64,000 nt of DNA from Pleodorina starrii (lineage: Eukaryota; Chlorophyta; Chlorophyceae; Chlamydomonadales; Volvocaceae), in NCBI GenBank assembly GCA_030267565.1, contig BRXU01000006.1:1910001-1974000 (forward strand), read 5' to 3'. Below, one piece after another: positions 47,001 through 58,413 of this stretch (position 1 is the stretch's first letter; each line of letters starts with the position of its first letter). The translations under genes were made by a program, and so were the position numbers. A model generated the notes under the pieces. The model was not told the origin of the DNA. It worked only from the letters and a program-made list of their open reading frames with translations, and ran no database searches.

Positions 47001-50000
47001 CATGTATGTGAAGCGGGCGGGCGGGAAGGCGGGCAGGCGGGCAGGCGGGCGGGCAGGCGGGCAGGCGGGCAGGCGGGCAGGCGGGCAGGCGGGCAGGCGG
47101 GCAGGCGGGCAGGCGGGCAGGCAGGCAGGCAGGCAGGCGGGCAGTCGGGCAGGCGGGCGGGCAGGCGGACAGACGTGCACTGTCGTCCACCCCGTGTGTC
47201 GGCTTCCCTGTCGTGTCACTGCACAGCCATGTCTGTCTGCAGAGGGATGACCGCAGCCTGAAGCCCCCCCCGCCCACGGGTGGCTGCTGGCTAACACCGG
47301 TCCTATGGTGTAACACGGCGGTTACAGATGCCGTACAAACGGCTATGTAAAGCCTAAGAAATGAAGGCGTCACACAGCATCTCGATCGAGTAGCCTTTAG
47401 TTGCTCCGCCCAAGCATTACACTTGAATTCTAGATTATTCCAGCGCCAATGCCCCCAATTCTCTGCTGTCCCTGTCGGTCGCTGCCAAACCCACCCCTCC
47501 CACCTCGCTCCGCATTCGATCCGTCGTCCCTGCTGCTGTTGCTGCTGCAGTGCGCGCACCACGTCATCCGCGCGGCGCTCCACCACGTGCCGCATCACCG
47601 CCAGAGCTTTCTGGTGGACGGGCTACAGGCGTCGCTGCCCTCCCTTGCGCGCCACCCGTACGGCTGCCGCCTGGTGCAGTCGCTGCTGCAGACGGTGGTT
47701 GAGGCGGAGCGGCTGAGGGCCATAACCTGGGACCTGCTGCAGGTGCGAAGTAAGGGGAACAAGCAAGGACATGCATACCGTAGTGTTCGTTGGGATGTTG
47801 GATGTGGGATTCCCCGCGTCCCCGCGTCGTTGGGACGCGGATTGTTTATTTGTCCAAACGTATGTGACCTGGTGGAAGCTCATCATAAGGCAGGAGAGCT
47901 ATAGATCCAACCAACCATGCTTGATCCAGGCGGGCGGGCGAGCCCAAGCCGAGCGCGGCATAATGCTGCTGTTTCTGCTGCTGTTGCTGTTGCTGCTGCA
48001 GGACGCGCCGCAGCTGAGTGGACACGAGTACGGCAACTACGTCATGCAGACGCTGGTTCAGGTACGAGACAGGGGGCATGTATGCACACAAAGGGTCAGG
48101 GTCTCGGGGAGTGTGTAGCTTTTGGTGGGGTAGCCAGCAGGGCAGCGGGTGGATGGAGGCGTATTGTCAAAGGATGAGCCGATCGATCGGTACCAGCGTT
48201 AGTTAGCGCCTGGACACGTGCAGCGAGCCCAGACGGAGAGGTTGGACACGATGGCGCCTACCTGCATACATTGTTGCTTTTTTGATTGGTTACCTCCAAT
48301 CTGCCTCTTCAGCTTCGTTGCTAAGACGAGCGCTGGGGCGGGAGTACTTTCCCGGCCGTACGTTTCCGGGCGGTCAGGTTCGTCGCTTGCCAGTGCGTGT
48401 ATGTGTAGAGCGAGCCCCATAAGCCCCTGCTGAGACAGAACCCCTCATCTATCAATCGACCGACCTCTGAACTACTACCTGAATGAACACCACGCACAAC
48501 GCCGCGGCGCTCCTCCTCGCGCAGGTGGGCACCCCTGCCGTGCGGTCGGCGCTGGCGGCTGCGTTGGCCCCGCACTCGTTGCGTCTGGCCTGCTGCCGCC
48601 ACGGCAGTCCCGTACTGGAGGCCGTCATCAAGTACGGCAAAGACGCGGATCGGGAGGTGCTCCTCAAGGCGCTTCTGCTGGGGGTACGTTATTAGGGGCG
48701 GGCGGGACTTCAATTAGGGCTTTGGGGGTATGGGATTTGGGCGTGGGGTGCATCATGAGTCCACTCACCGCTCGCCGCACTACGCACCCAAATGCCGATA
48801 CCGATGTCGATACCGATGAACACACGCACCAATCTGGCGCCACATACATAACACCCTACCATACCGAGCGACCCATTGGTCCGACCTGCTGGCGGTGCGC
48901 CACGATTTGCCAACTCACCCTGTCCTGCGTTCTCGCGACCTTGCCCTGTATGTATCCACCACGCTCCAGCCGCCGGCGGTTTAGGGCGGCGGCAGCAGCG
49001 GCAGCGGCTCTCGCGGCTCGTCCACCGCGGTGGGCGGCGCAGGCTGCGAGGGGAAAGGAAATGGCAACGGCAACGGCGACCTCACTCGCGCGCTGCGCCT
49101 TGCCTGCGATCCATTTGGAAATTACGTTCTGCAGCGGTGTTTTGAGGTGAATATGGAATGAAGGGAAGTAGATCGACTGACCGCGCGGCGGCGGGAACGG
49201 CGGCATGATCGATCGATGGGAGATCCGCGGATCGGCTGCCACCCAGCCGTCTAGCAGTGGGACTCAGATGGAAGGAATGCAGGCAGAACTAGCGAGCGAA
49301 CCTAGTAAGCCTTGCAGTCGTACAATTGTACGTCTTAATAGTAAGAAATGACAAACTAATCAAATCAAGTCAGTGTAGTGCGTACTGAATGATAACCTTC
49401 CTATTAAGTCAACCTAGGACTCAAGTACGGACGGTGGCCCCTCATCCGTGGCGTGTGCCTTGGGGTCCAGACAAAGCTCGGTCATCCCGACCGCACAACG
49501 AACTGTGCCCCGTCTTCTCATTGCGTTCCTCTCCTCTCCCCGCTTTTCCTTGTCCCGTTGTTTTTCCTGCAGTGCTGCAACCCCGACCAGCAGGCCCGAC
49601 TGGCGATGACCCTGAAGCCGGCGATTCCCGGCCTTACTGTCCGCTGCACCGCCAACCATCCCGGCATGGTAGCGCTGCTTGCTCGCCTCAAGAAGATGAG
49701 TGGCGACCCGTCCGCACTGCTGCTGGGGGACCTGGCGGCGGAACACGCCGCCGCGCTGCCCGATCCACCACCGCCGCCGCCGCGGGACCCTCCCGCCGCT
49801 GCAGCAGCAGCAGCAGCCGCTCGCTGGCCCTCCCCGCCGCCTTCCCGCGGAAGCCCAGCAGCTGCAGGCAGCCTGCTCCGTGGCGGGCTGGGCGCCTTCA
49901 GCGGTGACAGCTTCGGAAGCAACAGCTTCGGGCGCGCGAGCAGCGGCACGGACATCTGCGGATTAGGCTCCCTTTCGTCTCTTTACTCCCCATCGCTGCT

Positions 50001-50571
50001 GGCGGCGGCGACAGCGGCGGCTGCCACATCGGATCATGCCGCCGCGACGAGGGCGCCGGCGGACGCTACGGATGCCGATGCGGACGCGTTCGTGGCGGCC
50101 GCAGCGGTGGCTATGGCGGCGGCTGCGCGCGCCCTGAGCCTGGAGGAGTGGGCGCTGAAGGCGGTGGCGAGCGGGGATGCCGTTGCCGCTGTCCCTGCTG
50201 GTGACGGTGCGGCCAGCGGCAGCGGCAGCAGCCAGCTAACTACTCAACCCCCGGCGGTGCCTCCGATCTGGTCGTCGGCAGCACTGACGATGCCGCTGGA
50301 TGTGCAAGTTGCGGATGGGAGCGCCGCCGCCGGCGCCCTCGCGACTGCTTCCGCTTTTAGGCGGGGCGGCCAGGAGGTTCCGGCGGGACGGCTGCAGCTT
50401 CTGCGCAACCTCACCCACGCGGCCAGCGGAGGTGCCGCCGCCGGCGGTGCCGCGGTGGAGCGGCAGGAGGGTGGTGTGGCGGCGGAGGATACGGTCCTGT
50501 CTGCTGAGGGCGTCATGTCCTTCCTCCATACGCTGGGGCTGCTGGCACCTGTCGGCAGCGAAAGGCAGTAA
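44073..50571 (+). CDS. Pumilio/PUF-family RNA-binding protein, about 1169 aa
   Basis: Exons: 44073-44622, 44724-45838, 46155-46248, 46512-46615, 46856-46930, 47551-47742, 48002-48061, 48525-48683, 48985-49146, 49573-50571; phases agree and the frame ends in TAA. The exon may really begin at 44054 after TCCTCCAG, with a missing 5' exon; Met 44073 is the first visible start. A phase-1 intron at 44623-44723 is inferred to reconcile two frames. Residues 1-520 are Ala/Ser/Pro/Gly-rich and probably disordered. Eight PUF repeats follow at about 520-850, with recognition cores SRAVQ, NYVVQ, CRVVQ, HHVIR, CRLVQ, NYVMQ, SPVLE and NYVLQ. Such proteins bind UGUA-containing 3' UTRs and repress or localise mRNA (family knowledge). 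A low-complexity C-terminal third of about 330 residues is encoded by the last exon. Confidence 0.88.
47008..47170. repeat. (GGGCAGGC)n minisatellite in PUF intron
   Basis: Tandem 8-bp units with some 4-bp variants, between the exons ending at 46930 and starting at 47551. Confidence 0.9.
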
Positions 50572-52059
50572 GTCTCCTGGCCAGGCAAACGTTTGTTTGG
50601 TTTTATTAGGTAATCAATCAATCAGCGGCAAGGTGCCGCCGCTCGTTACTTCGGTTGTGTTCGGTACGTAAGTTGTTTTGTAGAGCGAGGTCGCCGGTGA
50701 ATGCTGCAAGCAGATGTTGCGGGTTGAGGTGGTTGCTTGATAGCACGCACGGCGGGTTTCTGTGTCGTCTCAAAAACAAACGTTTCGCTACACGTGACTG
50801 GAGATTCTCTTCTGGAAAACAATTGCGCTGTTCCTTTGCGTGTGTGCATGCAGCCATGTGCGGGATTTGTATGGCAGGATGGGTCGTACTCGTGGCCGAG
50901 CCCCTGCCGAGCGTACGAGCTCGTCCCACTGTCTTCCTGCCACCGGTCCGTCCGCAATACAAACACAGTGACCTTGTTCGTACGTTCTGCAATGGGCTAG
51001 CTGGGATTCTGTTCGCTGCAAGACCTAATTGTGAACTCGTCGCCGCCTTGGGCAAGGTTGTTCTCCGCGTTGCCCTTTCTGAGTCTGGTGATGAGCTATG
51101 TGCCGTATCTGAATCCTTCTGGATGTTAATTGCGCATCTGACTCTAAATTTATTGATTGCTTGCGAGGTTTGCCCGTACGTTCGTGTCCCGGACGGATCT
51201 ATCCCAGCCTATCCCAGCGGTGGCGGGGACACAGGGAGAAATCCGTGGTTTGCATGCGTTTAGCTTCTGGGGGTTACCTCCTTCATCATTTCCGTGAATC
51301 ACTCCGTGGCCATCCATACATGTTTCAAGTTTGCAAGCAATCAAGGGTTTCGGATAGCATAACACGTCATGGCAAGGGACGACGAGATAGATGTGTCCTC
51401 TCTCATAGAGGACTTGTACTTAAATCGCTGTTTCGGTAACCTAAGAATGTTTGTAAAGCTTTTTAGGTTTTGCCTGAAGAAGTTGCAAGTTGGCCCATTG
51501 AAAGTTGTGGATAAACTTGGTAGCTAGACAGATAGGTTTGGTAGCAGTTAGACCGCATCCTCTCACCATACGTGGCTCTTTTTTTGTGTTGGTTGTCGGC
51601 CCTTAAAGCCTGTTGCACAGTTCCCATTTTCACCGTATAATTTTCGCCGATTTTGTGCTGCTGAGTTTGGTGACCCCATCCATGCGTTCATGCGCGGTCC
51701 ATCGGTCATTTCGCGGTCCATCGGTCGTTAAGCCCTTCGTTAGCATCTAACAACATGGGTACATGTAACTCTCGTTTATGTGACATCCCGTCTAACGGTT
51801 TTCTCCGTCCAACGGACGACTCAGTAGGCGCAACCCGACGGGACGCGATTCCAAAATGGACGGGTTAGTTGGGTCCAGTCGATTCGCGATGCGGACGATG
51901 CGAGTTGTCGCAAGCGACGTGTGCGGGGCAGGGATGCGCAATGAAGGCGGCAACAAATGCGCCCAAATACTCAATAACACCAGCTTCCCACTATTTCCAA
52001 AAGGCTGTATGGTGGAGCTTTCCAGTCTTTCGTTCATGCCGCCGCGCACTGCTCGTAGA
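50572..52059. other. 3' UTR and intergenic DNA
   Basis: Probably mostly the PUF 3' UTR in the first half. No coding stretch, RNA gene or repeat was recognised before the retrotransposon remnant. Confidence 0.45.
51452..51456 (+). terminator. Candidate TGTAA poly(A) signal of the PUF gene
   Basis: TGTAA about 880 nt past the PUF stop codon; another lies near 51765. The long distance makes the assignment tentative. Confidence 0.3.
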
Positions 52060-54540
52060 CGCTGAGACAGCCGCCGCCCTAGCCAAGCTTGACTTCAACT
52101 TTGCACACTATTCCGTCGTGGCAGTGACCAAAGTCGGGGGCGGCGGCTGCGCCCAACGCCCGCCTCGTCGGGGTGAGCTCGGGGTGAGCTCGGGGGCCCT
52201 CGCCCTGCCCCCCCCGCCGTCGGCGGCTTTGGGCTCCTGCCGCTCGTGGCCCACGTCCGGTCGCGGCACGCGGTGGTGGCGGTGCGCTGTGCTGCCGGGG
52301 CGGCCGGCCTCCTCCCGGCCGACCCGTACTGGGCTGATGTCGCCTTGTATCTGCTGCGGCAGTGCCACCCTTTGTGCCTCTTGGCCCCTGGGGGTGGCCG
52401 TGTTCTTGGGGCTCCGGCGCCCCGTGGGTGCCCTACATTCGCCCGGCTGCTCGGCGCAGCCGCCCACCTCGGGCCCCTCGTTGTCCCGGACCCCGCCGTC
52501 ACTGCGGGTCCCTGGTGCTACACGGAGCCGCTGTGGAGCAACCCGGCCCTCCTGGGTCCCGGCGGCGCGTGCCTTGAGGGCACCTTCCCGGCCCTCTTCG
52601 GACTGCGCGGTCTCACCACCCTCGGTGTCGCTGTGCGCTGCTTGGGCGTGCTCGCGCCAGCGCGCGTCCCTCTCTCGGAGGCGCGTCGTCGGCCCGCGGG
52701 CGTGTCCCCCCGCCTTGCCCGCCGCTGCACCTTGCAGCTGCGGCAGCTGGTCCTGCATGCGGGGCGTGCTCGGCTACGGGGACCTTGGTGCAGCGGTAGA
52801 TGCCAGCGGGCCTTCCATCTCGGACCAGCTGGACGCCCTTTTGGGCCTCGTTCCCGTCAGCTGGGTGGCGGCGTCCTGGCATGTCGCGTCCGGCGCTGTG
52901 GCTTTGCCGCCCCTCCAGGGAGGCCTGGGCGGCGCTACTGCAGGGGCTCGCCTGGTGGCCGAGGCGATAAACCCTCGACAAACCCTGGATGCTGCGGGGT
53001 GAACCGGGGGGGGGAGAGGGGGGGGGAGGGAGGGAAAGAGGGAGGGAGGGAGGAGCGGGGGCTGAGATGGCGGAGGCAGCGTTCCCCCAGGCGGTCACTG
53101 ACGGTCCTGTTGCGTTGGTACAATTCGCAACAGCGGCCTCAAGGCAGAGAGGCGGGCAGGGCCTTTCCTTTTGAAGGCGGCTCGCCGGGCCGGGATAGGC
53201 ACAGCCCCCCGGGCCGCGACACCCAATCCGGAGCAGTCCACACCCACCCTCCCACCCTCCCCTCCCCTCCCCTCCCTCGTCTGCCAGCTTGTCTGCCCAA
53301 CTAGCTTAAACTGCTCGTCTCTCCCTCCCTCCCTCCCTCCTCTCACAAGTGTGTAGTCCCACTGGCAGTTTATCGCCTCGCAAGCTGGCGGACCGTTCAC
53401 GCTCGTCCTGGGCACCTCCGTCAAGCGCGGCGCCCACCTGCAGCTTGCCGAGGCGTACCGGGATCAAAGCCGCGCCATGAGAACTTCCTCGCGGACGCGT
53501 ATGATGGCCCGGTGCCGCCGCTGGCGTTTGCGGCTCTCCGTGACACCCTGCGCCGCCTCTGGTGGCTGCGATGGGAGAACGACCACAAGGAGGCGCTCTG
53601 GCTGCTGGCGGTGCACGGCCTCATCACGGGGTTCCCGTTGTTGCTTTGGCAGGCGGGTCATGGGAGGGTTGCCTGTTGCCCGTGCCGGGCGCCGGTTACA
53701 AAGGCTGGGCGCTGCTGGGTCCGCCGGCATCTATTTTGGGACTGCTTTGTTGCCCGCACCTTCTGGACGCGGTGGTGGGGGTCTCGGGCGGATTGCTGGT
53801 GCAGCGGTTTCATCTGCGGTGCCCCCTCCGGGGGTTCGGCCCTGTGTATGGGATGTTGTGGCTTTGGCACGCAGCCCTGGCGGCGCTGGAGAGGGGCCGC
53901 CAACGCATGTACCGAGGGGGCGCACAGCTGCCCCGATTGGTCGGGCTCAGTTGGTCGGTGTTGGTGCTGCGGTTGTTGCCGATTTATGGGCCCGTGTCGC
54001 GTCGTTTGGGTCCCTGGGGATCGTGCCGGATGGTTGGGAGACGATCCCGGCGGCCCAGCCCTTCCTGGCCAACCAGCCGGGCCGTGTTGTGTTTGTCGCT
54101 CCTCCGGACACTGCCTCCCCTCCCGGATCCCCCTGACGGTCTCGGCGGGAGGGCTCCACGGGCGCTTGTGTGCTGCCCTTGGTTCACGCTTGTGATTTCC
54201 TGTCGCGTGTGTGCTTGCCTCGGTTGCGGTGCGCCCTGCATGGGCCTCCTGTGACCCCACTTGACTTTTGTGCGGGCAAGGTGCTGGCGGGCCTGGTCTT
54301 TTCTGTTTGGATGCGCTTGATGGTGGTGGACCTAGCGGCGTCTCTGCTGTTTGCGTAGGCTCGGGGGTTGGTGGGCCTGGTCGCGATGCGGGCTTGGTGC
54401 TGGTGGGCCTTGGTGCCTTTTGGCACCCCTTCGCGGGTGCCCCTGGGGTAGGATGAACAGTTTGTCTAGCCTGTACGGCTAGCAACCGGTGTGAAAGCCG
54501 GTTCCCCGTGTAATCGTCGCATCCCAAGCTTCAACTACCA
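52060..54540 (+). mobile_element. Decayed L1-like non-LTR retrotransposon, 3' part
   Basis: Plus-strand frames, interrupted by shifts, encode the C-terminal region typical of volvocine L1-like ORF2. First comes a reverse-transcriptase tail (LLPLVAHVRSRHAVVAVRCA, PWCYTEPLWSNPALLG, FPALFGLRGLTTLGVAVRC) at about 52210-52660. Then, after shifts, comes the zinc-binding module NDHKEALWLLAVHGL ... HGRVACCPC ... RHLFWDCFVAR at about 53570-53760. The catalytic reverse transcriptase and endonuclease are absent, so the copy is 5'-truncated, as is usual for L1. The 3' end is probably near 54465-54535, where a hairpin (AACCGGTGTGAAAGCCGGTT) and CCCGTGTAATC occur. The left boundary is approximate and no target duplication was found. 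Confidence 0.65.
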
Positions 54541-54866
54541 GGAACTACCAAGGCCAAGGCGGTGCTGCCTCCGCGTCTTCTTCGCTCCGCGTCACTCTGC
54601 TCCGCAAGAGCATTCTCAAATGCATAGCATTCGTCATTGCTCTCAGGAACCTCCACCGGCTTAGGAGCGCGAACCGCGAAGCCCTTTGCACCTCTCATTG
54701 CTACGAAGCGAGCGAACCTATACCAATTAAACGTTAGTGCGAAAACGTCCATATCAGGTGGGACCAAAAGACCCCGATGAGGATATGTAGTGCCCATACT
54801 CGTTATGATGCCCGATGGCACACCGCATACATAACAACTTTGGGGCACGAGAGCGACCGTTGTCAT
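54531..54866 (-). CDS. Possible hypothetical ORF, 111 aa
   Basis: An uninterrupted minus-strand frame starts MTTVALVPQSCYVCG and ends VVPGS. It has one CxxC pair and balanced composition in an AT-richer segment, which makes it somewhat better than chance. It abuts the retrotransposon 3' end. No family, splice partner or poly(A) signal supports it; it may be a single exon or spurious. Confidence 0.3.
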   Translation of the reverse strand: MTTVALVPQSCYVCGVPSGIITSMGTTYPHRGLLVPPDMDVFALTFNWYRFARFVAMRGAKGFAVRAPKPVEVPESNDECYAFENALAEQSDAERRRRGGSTALALVVPGS

Positions 54867-55296
54867 GGATTAAATCAAGCAAGGTCATGATCAGGGGTGC
54901 CTTGCGGAGATCAATCTGGCCTGCGTTCCTTGCAGCACCTTTAATGCGGGCTTACGATTGAGTAAGCCGGGTTAGTTAGGCGTAAGGCCTTCGGGGCCGG
55001 CAGTCGGACAGATGCTCGGCCCGCGGTCCGTGTCCTCAGGACTGCTTAAGTAGCGCGTGGTAGTTTCGATCCTTATCTTGTTCTGTTGTTCAGCACGCGC
55101 ACGTGAGGCCTGCTCCTGCGAAGCTAGGCCTCTTCTAGCACAGCATTCTGTAACAGAAATGGCAATGGCAATGTGTCGGAGCAAGAACTAATGGGCTCCG
55201 AGGTCATGTCAAGCGACCGTTACGGGGACGGTTAACGCAGAATTCTGACACCGAAACCTCACGCTTTGACCTAACGTTAACAATACATAAAGGAAC

Positions 55297-55617
55297 ATGG
55301 TGTGTACATTGCTGCTTCAAGGAAATGACTGGGTACTTTGGGAGGAAGTCGGTGGGGGTAAGTTTGCAAGTTTGACGGCCGATGGCTTTTGTCGGATACT
55401 TCTTCTATTAAACTATTTAGTTAAACGCGACAATACATTATTTGATATGCGCTTTGACAACGTAGGAGTGAAGTTTCTGTGGTGGCCCAAATCAGGGCGA
55501 CCCCAATTAGCAATTACGGCCCCAAAAACCCATCAACTAGCTGTGATATCAGATTTGAGGCCGACGATGAACGGATTCCGTCTCGTAAACGGCGCGGCCG
55601 ATATCGTGCCTACATAG
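55297..55617 (+). CDS. Possible hypothetical ORF, 106 aa
   Basis: An uninterrupted plus-strand frame starts MVCTLLLQGNDWVLWEE and ends GAADIVPT. Composition is protein-like (WVLWEEVGGGKFASL, RFDNVGVKFLWWPKSGRPQL) and local GC is low, so chance openness is less likely than elsewhere. The stop codon falls inside the repeated motif at 55610-55636. No family recognised; it could be a gene fragment carried by an element. Confidence 0.3.
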   Translation: MVCTLLLQGNDWVLWEEVGGGKFASLTADGFCRILLLLNYLVKRDNTLFDMRFDNVGVKFLWWPKSGRPQLAITAPKTHQLAVISDLRPTMNGFRLVNGAADIVPT

Positions 55618-55636
55618 TGCGATCGCACGACTCTGT
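55610..55636. repeat. 27-bp near-palindromic motif, copy 1
   Basis: CTACATAGTGCGATCGCACG followed by ACTCTGT, with a perfect 12-bp palindromic core GTGCGATCGCAC. The identical 27 bp recur at 58970-58996. Confidence 0.85.
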
Positions 55637-55707
55637 AGGCCCAATAAATGTCCAATAGGGTCCAATAGGACAATGAGAGTCGCGATACTGTATTACTGTC
55701 CTGCCAG

Positions 55708-55736
55708 CTGATGATGATGATGATGATGATGATGAT
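55708..55736. repeat. (ATG)n microsatellite
   Basis: About nine ATG/GAT triplets in the gap between the 106-codon ORF and the second retrotransposon remnant. Confidence 0.9.
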
Positions 55737-56699
55737 GTTACAAGCTTTGAGCTCGTAAGGCCCAGACGAGCCAGGAGACTCATCATGGACCACTTAAACT
55801 CGAAACACAAGAACACAGAGAGAAAAGAAAAACGTAAGCCCTGAACTGAGTTATAGAAAGAATTGTTCGTTCAGAGAACCAAAAGTCGACGCCTGCCAGC
55901 TATGGTTGGTGGGCGCTCCCTATGTCGTACTCCTATGCGAGTTACAAAGCCTTACTTCGGTTCGTAACGGCGGGCATTGGTCTTCCAGGGCCAACTTACC
56001 GCTTGTCTTCGAGCTGTATACCACATCACATCATGCTTCCACAACATCTAACAGAAGGGGCGAATGCTGGCGAGTGAGCGAGTTGAACGACAGACTCGTC
56101 CAGCTTGCGCGTTAGGACGAACACAGAAACGTTTCTAACTTCTTCTCTTCAGGTTTTCTGTTCCTCGCCTTCTTTGGGTGCAGACAATACGCTCGGCATA
56201 ACGTACTGCCATAAGCTACCTGCGAAAGACAGGGTGTTAACCTGTGGGAGATTCGCCGAGCACCGGGCGGGCGCAGGGGCGGGCGCGCGGCTACGCCTCG
56301 CTCCACCAAGCACGCAAGCTGGGGCTCCCTCACGGCCCTTGCTTCAGGGTGGCTATCTTAAGATATGAATATATATTCGGGAGAAAATTTTGGAAATTTG
56401 AAGATACTTCTGCCGTGCAAAAAGCTGAAGGTTTAGATAATCCGGCCTCACAGGTGGGCATGATATCTCCCGGGGCTGTGTTTTGCCGGGAAAATCCCCT
56501 CCTGGACAGATCCTGACAGATACTCTCAGCACTTCTGAGCCAGGAGTATCTCCGGCCGTAGATACTCAGAAAAATAAGATAGCCACCCTGCCTTGCTTGG
56601 CTGACCAACTCAGCGACGCAGAGGGCTGCAAGCCGTGCAAAGCGTGACGCAAACTGCACGAGAAGCGCCACAAGTCTCAGACTCACAGTCCCTCATAAA
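55737..56699. other. Gap without recognised features
   Basis: No gene, RNA or element recognised. GC content is moderate and open frames are short. Confidence 0.4.
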
Positions 56700-58097
56700 C
56701 CACCGGCTCGGCGTTGCAAACAAGCCGCCTCCCACCTGGCCAGCCTGCTCACACACTTTCGCGGCGGCTCTTAACGGACAGAGAACCAAACCGCCTCCAC
56801 CATCACTCTACCCCTGGGCAGGGGCTCAATAGGGGGGCTCCACCTCACACCCAGCAGACGACGAGACAAGGAAAAGCCCACCCGGGACAGACACGGGCCG
56901 GGCCGGGAAGGGGAACCACCCGGGAACTGAGCAACACGCCAAGGACACCCACGCAGCCAGCAAGCAAGACACGGAGGACCACGTGCTTGAAACGCCACAT
57001 CACTCGAACCAAAATGCGGCCACTGCACCTCAGGGCGCAAGACACCACAAATTACACTGATCACTAAAGGCCAGCTGCTCACCTGACCCAAGCAACGCAC
57101 ACACACCTCCGGAGGGTGGCCTCCACTACCTCAGAGGCTTTCCGCCTCGGGGCTAAGGGCTCCCTGGCGCTGCCCAGCTCAAATCAAAGCAAGAAACCTT
57201 CGGCCGCGGTGGATGGCAAGCCGGCGCAGCGCTCCCTGAAACGCCCGAAAAATGCACGGCCCACAGGCGCTGCCTGCTCTTGCATACCACGTAGTGACCC
57301 CTCCCCACCGTACCTAGCCGGCAGCGCTCAGCACCACCTGTATGGCCTCCCTCTTTACCCCCTAACTCTCCTCCACCCCAGAGCAATGCCCCAGGGGCGC
57401 TGCCAGAGGCACAGCCCCACCAACCCCCCTGCCCAAGCCTCCCTTCCCTCCTTTCCCTCGCTCCTCCTCCTCCGCTTACTTTGAGCTGCAGTCGAAATTG
57501 GTCCCAACCGTGTCGGGAGGTCGCAATCGCTGCGAACGAGCGCAGGCGCGTCCAAAAGTCTGCCACCACCAGCGCACGCGCACGGTCCAGCGGCGAACCT
57601 CCTGCTGCACCCACCGTTGCTGCCACTGCCACCACCGCTGCCGCCGCCGCATCTGCCACCGCCACCCCTTTGGGCCCCCCCTCCCGACAGCCTTCTTCCG
57701 TTACTTTTACTGTTCCCGGGCTCCGGCCTATACGTGAATAACCCCCCTCCCGCACGGCCCGTGCGGTTGTGCATTCCCGGAAGTAGTGCATGGCAGCCAT
57801 GGGTGGCCAAGATTGGACGGCGGCGTCCCCACGCATAGCACCCGTGCCCGCACGGATCAGTGGGCACCCGGGCCAAGTGCGTGTTGTCGGTCGGGTAGGG
57901 GCACGCCATCCACCACGAGGCGCCACACGGTCACCTTGTTGTCGTAGGCGTGCCAGGGTTGCCCGCACGGAAGCGGCTGAGCTCAGTGGCGAGGTCGGGA
58001 AGCGCCGGGTTCTCCATGCAGAGACCAAGTCAAACATCGATGCGAAAGAGTAATACTCGAACCTTTCCCTCCACGCCAAATTGGGGGACACATCCAC
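56700..58097 (-). mobile_element. Second decayed L1-like retrotransposon 3' end
   Basis: Minus-strand frames at about 57480-58080 carry the same zinc-binding module as the 53.6 kb copy, split over frames: AYDNKVTVWRLVVDGVPLPD, then a stop and shift, then HYFRECTTARAVREGG (H-x-F-x-x-C-x-x-A-x-x-V). A Lys/Arg-poor tail and a non-coding 3' region follow down to about 56770. The copy is 5'-truncated and frameshifted. With the plus-strand copy it forms a convergent pair. The left end and any target duplication are unresolved. Confidence 0.6.
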
Positions 58098-58141
58098 AGG
58101 GAATGCGCTTCGTCACTAAACCCGGCGGCCATCAGCTAGCC

Positions 58142-58413
58142 CTGCTAGGGTAGCAGGTCTTTCAGACAGCCCTAGCTAGCAGGATAGCAAACACCTAGCG
58201 GGTAGCAGGCACTTGCGTGGTAGGCATCTTCCTGCTAACTATCTGCTATGGCGGTAGCGGGAGAGGCCTGGGATCGGGGCAACCCGACACCCCACCCCTC
58301 CTGCTCCCATAACCCACGCATCGGCTCCGTCGGGCGTATTATTTTTATTTTTAGTATGTCTCTGCTAGGCACCACCTGAGACGTGTCTGATACCTGACCT
58401 GCTATCCTAGCAG
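58142..58413. mobile_element. MITE-like element with inverted termini
   Basis: CTGCTAGGGTAGCAGGTC at 58142-58159 is the inverse complement, with one mismatch, of GACCTGCTATCCTAGCAG at 58396-58413. Similarity extends inward to TCAGAC. Several CTAGCAGG/CCTGCTA words recur inside. It is non-coding and about 272 bp. Exact ends and the target duplication are not certain. Confidence 0.6.
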
